A DNA stretch of 27,304 nucleotides from CAZJRB01 sp964547995 (GTDB lineage: Bacteria > Planctomycetota > Planctomycetia > Pirellulales > Thermoguttaceae), in assembly GCA_964547995.1 (NCBI GenBank), contig CAZJRB010000105.1:1-27304 (forward strand). Direction: 5' to 3'. The position numbers and the translations under genes are program-made. Below the pieces are notes generated by a model. That model was not told the DNA's origin. It did no database searches and saw only the letters and a program-made list of their open reading frames with translations. This document shows positions 21,440 through 27,304 of this stretch, one piece after another. The stretch's first letter is position 1; each line of letters opens with the position of its first letter.

Positions 21440-24220
21440 GTGAACAGTTCCATGAATCGTGTGCCGGTCTTTCTGGTCGCGATGTTCTTCGCCGGGCTTC
21501 TCGCGCGGCCCTGCCACGCCGAGGAGATACGAACGATCCCGGCGTCGGTCGTACCCTATGCCATGTGCGGAGCGGATCTTACCGGCGACGGCCGCCCGGA
21601 GTTGCTCGTTGGCGGACTCGATAAGGGCGCCGTCTGCGCGTTGACGTCCGAAGGCGCCCCGCTTTGGCGATACGACACGCCGGGCATGGTGCTGGCCGTC
21701 GAGACGGGTGACTTGGACGGTGACGGAAAGCCTGAAATCGCCGCGGTTGTCGGCACATCGGCCACGGAAATCATCCTTCTCGACCGGCAGGGGAAGCTGC
21801 TGAAAAAGATCCGGCCCGAGGTCGTCGTCGAGTTTCTTCAGGTGGCCGATGTCGATGGTGATCGCAAAAACGACATCGTCGTCGCCGGCTACATGGGCAA
21901 GATTCTTGCGTACGACATGGCCGGAAGGAAAACGCTCGACACGACCGTCATCGAAAAAGATTTCTACCGCAGGATGATCGGCCTTCAGGCGGCCGACTTC
22001 AACGGCGACGGCCGCGTCGAGATCGCATACCACGGGGCGCCGCTGGCGCAAGGCATGATTGACGGAAAGGGGCAACAAATCGGCAAGAAGGGCCTGCTGG
22101 CAGCCCACGGTTGTGTGCTGAGCGACTCGGCCGACATCGACGGCGACGGGAAACCCGAATTGCTGTTCGGCGGTACCCATAACGTCATCGCCGAGAACAC
22201 CGGCGGGAGACTGTGGACCAAGAAAGTCGGCGAAACCCCCGCCCAGTTGATCGCCGGGGCGGACGGCATCGTCAAGTTTCCGAGCAACTACGGTGCCCGC
22301 CGCTTCTTGGCCGCGGGCAATTTCACCGCCGAGGAAGGGCTCGAAGTCGCCACGTTCGCATCGACCGGCCAGTTCAGCCTGCTCTCGAGCGCCGGCAAGG
22401 AGCTGATGCGGACCAAGACCCGGTTTCCTTTTCTGCGCATTGCCGCCGCGGACCTCGACGGCGACGGGTTCGACGAGGCGTTGCTGTCGAGAATCCACTA
22501 CAAGAACGTCTACGCTGTGAAGTTCGCCGACGTCGAGAAGACCGAAGCCGAGATCAAGCAACTCATGGCGAAAGACTACGTCACCGACAACCTGGACCTG
22601 ATACTCACCCAGATCGACGCGATTCCGCGGAAGAAGGTCCGGACGCGGAACCGCGACGAGAAGCTGCACGTCCTCTGGGGCACGCACGGCGCCTTGGCCG
22701 GCGACAAGAAAATATCGCTGTTCCACAAGAAGATGCGTGGGCTGGCCAACGAAAACGTCGAGTACGGCTTCATGGTCACCTGGACCGAGAAGGGTGCATC
22801 GGACACCGTCGACAAGCGAGGCGGCATCTGCGCAGCCAAAATCATGCCGTTCAGTCCGTCCACCGAAGCGATCCTCCAAAAATGCCGGCAGTGGGAAAGG
22901 CAAGGGATCCCGTTCTATCCGGTGGTCAGCCACGCGGGCATCCCCGTCCTGAAAATGTCGACGGCCAAGGAAATCATGGAGGTTGCACCGAACGCCTGCC
23001 AGGGCTTCATCACCTGGGAAACGATCGTCAACTACCCGAACGGGCCGTTCTACGATTTCCTTGAGCGGGTCGACGAGCTTGCGCAGATTTGCGTCAAGCA
23101 CGACAAGAAGATCCTGATGGGCGAGGAGGCCCCCTTCTGGCTCGCTGTCGTCTACGACCCGAAGGCCAGGGCGATTCTGCTGAAACCGGAGTACAAGCGG
23201 GTGCTGGTGCCGGTGCTGAAGACCCTCGGGCCGTACTGCGACGAGATCGACATCGCGGCCTACCTTGGATCGATGCTCTCCGGCGAGATCGAAACCTGGG
23301 GGATCACCAGCGAGGAAGACTACTGGCCGGGGCAATTGGGTTACTACCGCGGATGCCCCGACGACATCGTCATGCGCCAGGAGGTGATGGCGACCTCGCT
23401 GGGGGCACGGTACATCATGATCGAGTCGGGCCATACGTACTTCGAGTTGATCGATGCGTTGGGAAGGCCCAATTTCCTGCTGGCCAGCGACGCCCGGATC
23501 GCCCGGGAATCGCGGCGCGAGAGGATGGTCATCCCGCTTTTCGAAAAGGGCGTCGTCGGCCCGGTTACCGCCGACGACCTGTTGAGCATCTCGCCGGTCG
23601 GGTTCCGTTTCTCCAAGAGCCCGAAGGTCGACAAGGCCGAGTTTTTCTGGGCGTGGCACGGCGAACGGATGTTTGGCGGCGAGGGGCTGATGAACTGGAC
23701 CTGCACGAACGTCATGCTGGGCACGGGCGAGCATTCCCTCTCGCGGCATCTCTACGGCTCGCAGAAGCTGATGGACAGCCTTTTCCCGGCCAACCCGTGG
23801 GGGATCATCCCGATCTTCGGACCCGAGGTCGCGCCGGTCGCCAAAGAACGTTTGAGACTGTTGATGCAGACCGACGGCGAGTACGCCTTCCACGAGGACA
23901 AGCAGTACCCGGCCCGGCAGGTCATCGGGCAGATTGCCCGCACGGTTCGGGGCGAGGCCACGAAGCTGCCTTTTCTGGCAGACGGTGGGGTATTCTTCTC
24001 GGCCCGCCGCGACGGCGAAGGGCGCTACCAGGTCTTCCTGATGGACCGGGAGATCTTCGCCCCGGTGAACGTCGTAACCACGGTAATGACCGGGATCAAC
24101 GGCCTACAGTGCCACGACGAGATCACCGGCCAGCGGCTTCCGATGGTCAAGAACCGCGTTTCCGTAACCGTCCCCGCCGGCGGCTTCCGGCTGCTGGCGT
24201 TTGAAGCGAAGCGTCGTTAG
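21440..24220 (+). CDS. Secreted FG-GAP/VCBS propeller protein, lambda-carrageenase-like architecture
   Basis: 926 residues from GTG 21440, chosen because AAAGGAG lies five bases upstream. A signal peptide (VFLVAMFFAGLLARPCHA) is followed by a beta-propeller of FG-GAP/VCBS repeats (about 20-370) with calcium-type loops: DLTGDGRPELLVGG, DLDGDGKPEIAAV, DVDGDRKNDIVVAG, DFNGDGRVEIAYHG, DIDGDGKPELLFGG, DLDGDGFDEALLS. The C-terminal 500 residues have many conserved-looking acidic and aromatic positions (MGEEAPFWLAVVYDP, SEEDYWPGQLGYYRGCPDD, HGERMFGGEGLMNW). Length and order (propeller then large catalytic-like domain) resemble GH150 lambda-carrageenases and their planctomycete relatives; I cannot confirm catalytic residues. 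It probably attacks or binds a complex polysaccharide outside the cell. Two exported sugar-isomerase-like genes follow. Confidence 0.6.
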   Translation: MNSSMNRVPVFLVAMFFAGLLARPCHAEEIRTIPASVVPYAMCGADLTGDGRPELLVGGLDKGAVCALTSEGAPLWRYDTPGMVLAVETGDLDGDGKPEIAAVVGTSATEIILLDRQGKLLKKIRPEVVVEFLQVADVDGDRKNDIVVAGYMGKILAYDMAGRKTLDTTVIEKDFYRRMIGLQAADFNGDGRVEIAYHGAPLAQGMIDGKGQQIGKKGLLAAHGCVLSDSADIDGDGKPELLFGGTHNVIAENTGGRLWTKKVGETPAQLIAGADGIVKFPSNYGARRFLAAGNFTAEEGLEVATFASTGQFSLLSSAGKELMRTKTRFPFLRIAAADLDGDGFDEALLSRIHYKNVYAVKFADVEKTEAEIKQLMAKDYVTDNLDLILTQIDAIPRKKVRTRNRDEKLHVLWGTHGALAGDKKISLFHKKMRGLANENVEYGFMVTWTEKGASDTVDKRGGICAAKIMPFSPSTEAILQKCRQWERQGIPFYPVVSHAGIPVLKMSTAKEIMEVAPNACQGFITWETIVNYPNGPFYDFLERVDELAQICVKHDKKILMGEEAPFWLAVVYDPKARAILLKPEYKRVLVPVLKTLGPYCDEIDIAAYLGSMLSGEIETWGITSEEDYWPGQLGYYRGCPDDIVMRQEVMATSLGARYIMIESGHTYFELIDALGRPNFLLASDARIARESRRERMVIPLFEKGVVGPVTADDLLSISPVGFRFSKSPKVDKAEFFWAWHGERMFGGEGLMNWTCTNVMLGTGEHSLSRHLYGSQKLMDSLFPANPWGIIPIFGPEVAPVAKERLRLLMQTDGEYAFHEDKQYPARQVIGQIARTVRGEATKLPFLADGGVFFSARRDGEGRYQVFLMDREIFAPVNVVTTVMTGINGLQCHDEITGQRLPMVKNRVSVTVPAGGFRLLAFEAKRR

Positions 24221-24270
24221 AACAGGCAATTACCATCGCAATCTCAATCCAGAATGAATAAGGTAGTAAA

Positions 24271-25851
24271 ATGAAACAGAAGTTCCCGAACCATGAGAAC
24301 GTGTGTAGTCAAGAGAAATCGCGATGCCATCATGGTGCGAGTGGGATCAGTCGACGGGGTTTCCTCGGGACCTCCGGCGTGGCGGTCGGCGCGGTGATGG
24401 GCGGCATTGCCCTGGCCCAGGGAAAGTCACCGGCATCGGAGCCGCCCCCGGGGCAGCTCTATCCGCGCGGCAAGATGCTTCGTGTCAAGCCGGCGATCAT
24501 TTCCCAGGTTCACAAGACGCTTCCAAAGCCGAATACCCGCCCTCAGAGTTGGCGAAAATACGGCGACATCCAGACCCCGGCGGATCTCCAGAAAGAGGTG
24601 CAGCGTCTGGAGAAGGATATGAAGGAACTAGCCGCGAAGTCGGATTTCCCTGTCGAGTTCCTGCCCATGGCGGTTGTGCAAAACAAGGCGCAAGCCAAAC
24701 AGGTGGCCGCGGGCGATCAGGACGCGGTGCTGGTTTTCGGGGCGTGCGGCTACGACGGGGGCCGCCTGTCGAGTGACCTGGCCTCCAAGGTGCCCGGTAT
24801 CGTCTTCGTGCGCCACAGGACCAAGCCGAACTATGGGATGCACGTTTCCATCGGCACGTACCTGCTGCGACACTCACCGGGTGATACAGACGTTGAGCCG
24901 AACTACGACTCGTGCGATATGGTTGTGGACGACTATGACGAGATCCTATGGCGGCTACGGGCCCTGTACGCCTTGAAGAACGCCCGGGGGACCAAGGTCC
25001 TCGCCATCGGCAAGATCGACCGCAAGGGCGGCGATTACCGGAAATCCATTGACGTCTGGGGCTACGAATACGAGGTGGTACCGCTGGCCGAATTCGGTAA
25101 GCGACTTAAGGCAGCCCGTGCCGATCAGAAGGTGGCGGAAGCGGTCGAGCAGCAGACGAAGAACCTGCTTGCCCAGCCCAATGTGAAATTGATGACCGAG
25201 CGCAAGTTCGTTTTCAACACGCTCTTGGCCCGTCGTGTGGCTAAAGAATTGATGAAAGAAGTAGGCGCGACCAATATTGGTATCAGTGGCTGCATGGGCC
25301 GAGGGGTGATCACGACGCTCGACACGCCGCCGTGCCTTCTCTTTGCCCTGCTCTGCGATGAAGGTCTCACGGCCTATTGCCATGTGTGGCCGGTACACAC
25401 GGTGCCGGGCGTGCTGTTGCGCTGGATCGCCCACCGGCCCGCATTCGTCTGCAACTCGCATTTCCCGCACGACGGGATCTACACGGTGGCCCACTGCGCC
25501 GCGCCGCGGAGGATGAACGGCCGGGACTACGAACCGACCGACATCATGACGCACTACGAGTCGGACTACGGGGCTGCCACCAAGGTGCACTACACCAAGG
25601 GCCAGACCGTCACGGTCGTCTTCCAGGCCTACGACGGCTCGCGGTGGCAAGGGTTCAAAGGCAAGATCGTCGAAGTCCCATCGCTTCCGGCGTGCCGCTC
25701 GCAGATGGACATCGAGGTGCAGGGGGACTGGAAGAAGCTGAAGGACCAGGTCGGGTTCCACGTGCTGGTCAGCTACGGCGACTGGCTCCACGAGGTCGGG
25801 TATGTCCTTAAGAAGCTGGATCAGCCCTGGGAGAATTTCAGCGAAGCGTAG
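24271..25851 (+). CDS. Tat-exported fucose-isomerase-like protein
   Basis: 526 residues. The Tat signal is SGISRRGFLGTSGVAVGAVM (from about residue 25), preceded by a Cys/His-containing leader. The mature protein has an N-terminal alpha/beta region (AVLVFGACGYDGGRLSSDLA) and a C-terminal half like the L-fucose/L-arabinose isomerase fold, with TNIGISGCMGRGVITTLDTP, YCHVWPVHTVPGVLLRW and PAFVCNSHFPHDGIYTVAHC. The HC pair in the latter probably corresponds to the metal-site region. Export of such an enzyme is unexpected; the fold may have been turned to sugar binding or to extracytoplasmic chemistry. The ATG has a modest AAGGTAG upstream. It lies 50 bases after the propeller gene, suggesting one transcript. 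Confidence 0.7.
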   Translation: MKQKFPNHENVCSQEKSRCHHGASGISRRGFLGTSGVAVGAVMGGIALAQGKSPASEPPPGQLYPRGKMLRVKPAIISQVHKTLPKPNTRPQSWRKYGDIQTPADLQKEVQRLEKDMKELAAKSDFPVEFLPMAVVQNKAQAKQVAAGDQDAVLVFGACGYDGGRLSSDLASKVPGIVFVRHRTKPNYGMHVSIGTYLLRHSPGDTDVEPNYDSCDMVVDDYDEILWRLRALYALKNARGTKVLAIGKIDRKGGDYRKSIDVWGYEYEVVPLAEFGKRLKAARADQKVAEAVEQQTKNLLAQPNVKLMTERKFVFNTLLARRVAKELMKEVGATNIGISGCMGRGVITTLDTPPCLLFALLCDEGLTAYCHVWPVHTVPGVLLRWIAHRPAFVCNSHFPHDGIYTVAHCAAPRRMNGRDYEPTDIMTHYESDYGAATKVHYTKGQTVTVVFQAYDGSRWQGFKGKIVEVPSLPACRSQMDIEVQGDWKKLKDQVGFHVLVSYGDWLHEVGYVLKKLDQPWENFSEA

Positions 25852-25869
25852 ATATGGCGAAAACTCGTA

Positions 25870-25918
25870 GCTGCGTTCGTCAGAACGCGGGCGATCCCAC
25901 GCTCTGGCGAGCGTGGCT
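25870..25918. repeat. Two-hairpin repeat, relative of the obgE-proximal element
   Basis: CTGCGTTC/GAACGCGG (loop GTCA, one wobble pair) is followed by CCACGCTCTGGCGAGCGTGG at 25897-25916, identical over 20 bases to 136-155. It sits in the 95-base gap between the two isomerase-like genes. The open frame upstream of ATG 25947 passes through it, which is why the later start was chosen. Confidence 0.75.
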
Positions 25919-25946
25919 GTACGCTGCTTTGACAGGAGGATACAAG

Positions 25947-27296
25947 ATGCATGATCGAGAAATCTCAGAATGCGGCCGTTGTACGAGCGGAATCAGCAGG
26001 CGTGGGTTCTTTAGGGCTGCAAGTGGTGTTGCCGTGTTTGCGGTGGGACCGACCCTGCTGGACGACGTTCTTAGCTTTGCCGCCGAAGCGACCGGGCCGG
26101 TCGACACCAAGGGAGCGCCGATCGTGGTGGACGTGGTTTCTTTGTGGCAAAAGAGACCCGCAACGGGCCAGATGGACTGGGGATACGGCACCGATACGTA
26201 CAATTACCAGCGCAACTTGTACGAGAAGCTCCTGAAGGAAGCGGGCAAGGAAATCGGCGTTGAAATACGAATGCGGGACCCTGTGACCAGCGATCAGGAG
26301 ATCAACGGTCTGTTGGCGGATCTGAAGAAATCGCCACCGGCCGGGTTGATTCTGACCGGCCACATGCTCCACACCTGGGGTGTCGGATGGCGTGGCCGGG
26401 GCTGGGACCCTGTTGGGAAGATTCTCGACGGCCGCGGCGACATCCCCACCCTTGTCTTCTTCAACCTGCCTAACATCCGATTCGGGCCGCCTGTTCGATA
26501 CGGCAAGCCCTACACCTATACGTGCATGGCGCCGGACGTCGACTGGTTGAAGACAAGCCTGCACCTGGTCAGTACGCCCGCCCGGCTGAAGCAGGCGAGA
26601 TTGGTGTATGCCTCGCCAAAACCGAAAGAGGTCTATGAAGAGAACCGCATCCACGACGTCAGCAACAATCACTTGCTGGGGCCGGGATTTGTCAATTTCC
26701 CTGACTACCGGGCGATCTACGACCATTACGAAACAAGCGATGAGATGCGGCAATTGGCCGACTTCTGCGAAAAAACCGCCAAGAAAGTTGTTGAGCCGGA
26801 GAAAGCGGCAATCCTCAACGCGGCGAAGCACTACGTTGTCCTGCGTGATCTGATCCGGAAAAACAATTGCCAAGGGGTGGTCGTGAGCGGATCGGCCTGC
26901 GTTGGCGCCAAGGGTGTTCCGGGGCCGGCCTGTGTGGCGATATCCCGCCTGAACGACGAAGGATTGGTGGGAACTTGCGAAGGCGACCCGGACTTTGGCG
27001 TGGCAAACCTGGTAACGCACATGATATGCGGACGACCGTCGGTCATGGGAAACTGCGGACACCTGACCGCCACGAACACGATGGTCATCTCCCACTGTTA
27101 CTCGCCCACGAAACTCCGCGGGCCGAAGGACGAGTATCGCGCCGCCTACCAATTACGCGATTTTCACGGGCGGCCGGCTTGCGTGCCCCAGGTTTTCTGG
27201 CCGGAGGGCGAGAAAGTAACGTTCATTACGCCGCTGACCCGCGGAGGTAAGCACCGTGCGGGAAATTACTGTCTGTTGCTGGGGATTGCGGTGTAA
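25947..27296 (+). CDS. Tat-exported fucose-isomerase-like protein, probably C-terminally truncated
   Basis: 449 residues from ATG 25947, with AGGAGG seven bases upstream. The Tat signal SGISRRGFFRAASGVAVFAV follows a CGRC leader closely resembling its upstream neighbour. The N-terminal domain (APIVVDVVSLWQKRP, GLILTGHMLHTWGVGW) and C-terminal isomerase-like core (GVVVSGSACVGAKGVPGPAC, GTCEGDPDFGVANLVTHMIC, NCGHLTATNTMVISHCYSPT) are present, with the HC pair conserved. After that pair only about 65 residues remain against about 120 in the neighbour, and the last 20 (GGKHRAGNYCLLLGIAV) look unrelated. Another forward frame stays open from 27251 to the window end, so a frameshift near 27250 is plausible. 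Confidence 0.65.
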   Translation: MHDREISECGRCTSGISRRGFFRAASGVAVFAVGPTLLDDVLSFAAEATGPVDTKGAPIVVDVVSLWQKRPATGQMDWGYGTDTYNYQRNLYEKLLKEAGKEIGVEIRMRDPVTSDQEINGLLADLKKSPPAGLILTGHMLHTWGVGWRGRGWDPVGKILDGRGDIPTLVFFNLPNIRFGPPVRYGKPYTYTCMAPDVDWLKTSLHLVSTPARLKQARLVYASPKPKEVYEENRIHDVSNNHLLGPGFVNFPDYRAIYDHYETSDEMRQLADFCEKTAKKVVEPEKAAILNAAKHYVVLRDLIRKNNCQGVVVSGSACVGAKGVPGPACVAISRLNDEGLVGTCEGDPDFGVANLVTHMICGRPSVMGNCGHLTATNTMVISHCYSPTKLRGPKDEYRAAYQLRDFHGRPACVPQVFWPEGEKVTFITPLTRGGKHRAGNYCLLLGIAV

Positions 27297-27304
27297 TTCC
27301 ATTT

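Noticed and set aside
21395..23893. 832-codon minus-strand frame opposite the propeller protein
   Set aside because: Antisense shadow of a gene with signal peptide, FG-GAP repeats and a good ribosome site.

Overview
The window is GC-rich bacterial chromosome, most likely from a planctomycete (Pirellulales-like). The pointers are a PD40/di-haem protein of the hydrazine-synthase-alpha-like family, a futalosine-pathway menaquinone cluster, an ECF sigma factor paired with a FecR-domain anti-sigma protein, several Tat-exported sugar-isomerase-like proteins, and many intergenic hairpin repeats. No rRNA, tRNA or CRISPR array was seen. The taxonomic call is inference from gene content.

Layout. 1-5530: a small inverted-repeat element, obgE and coaX (+), then a convergent large exported di-haem PD40 protein and a SAM methyltransferase (-). 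5531-7630: recG (+). 7631-15020: an accessory island bounded on both sides by the same composite repeat (heptamer tandem repeats plus a CCCCGCAT hairpin) in opposite orientations. It holds a small unknown protein with a HEPN-like protein, a DUF5131 (Gp37/Gp68, three-Cys-motif) gene whose TcmP partner survives only as a 44-codon stub, two exported proteins (Sel1-repeat/C39-like cysteine peptidase; HEAT/MORN-type), a DUF2442-hicA-hicB toxin-antitoxin block and a methyltransferase. 15100-17085: FecR-domain anti-sigma protein with a Spy-like tail, and its ECF sigma factor (-). 17228-20736: menaquinone genes mqnE, ubiA/mqnP, ubiX and ubiE/menG (-). 21045-27296: a small membrane protein, a large secreted FG-GAP/VCBS protein resembling lambda-carrageenase in architecture, and two Tat-signal fucose-isomerase-like proteins (+), the second apparently cut short by a frameshift or early stop close to the window end.

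How they work together. The four menaquinone genes form one transcription unit covering an early radical-SAM step, side-chain attachment, prenylated-flavin supply and final C-methylation. The sigma/anti-sigma pair is a probable envelope-signalling unit. The last three large genes look like one exported, carbohydrate-related locus. The island is a patchwork: the clearest event is that DNA carrying the HEPN-like gene and a shared promoter-like repeat replaced most of a tcmP gene, leaving the HEPN reading frame running into antisense tcmP sequence.
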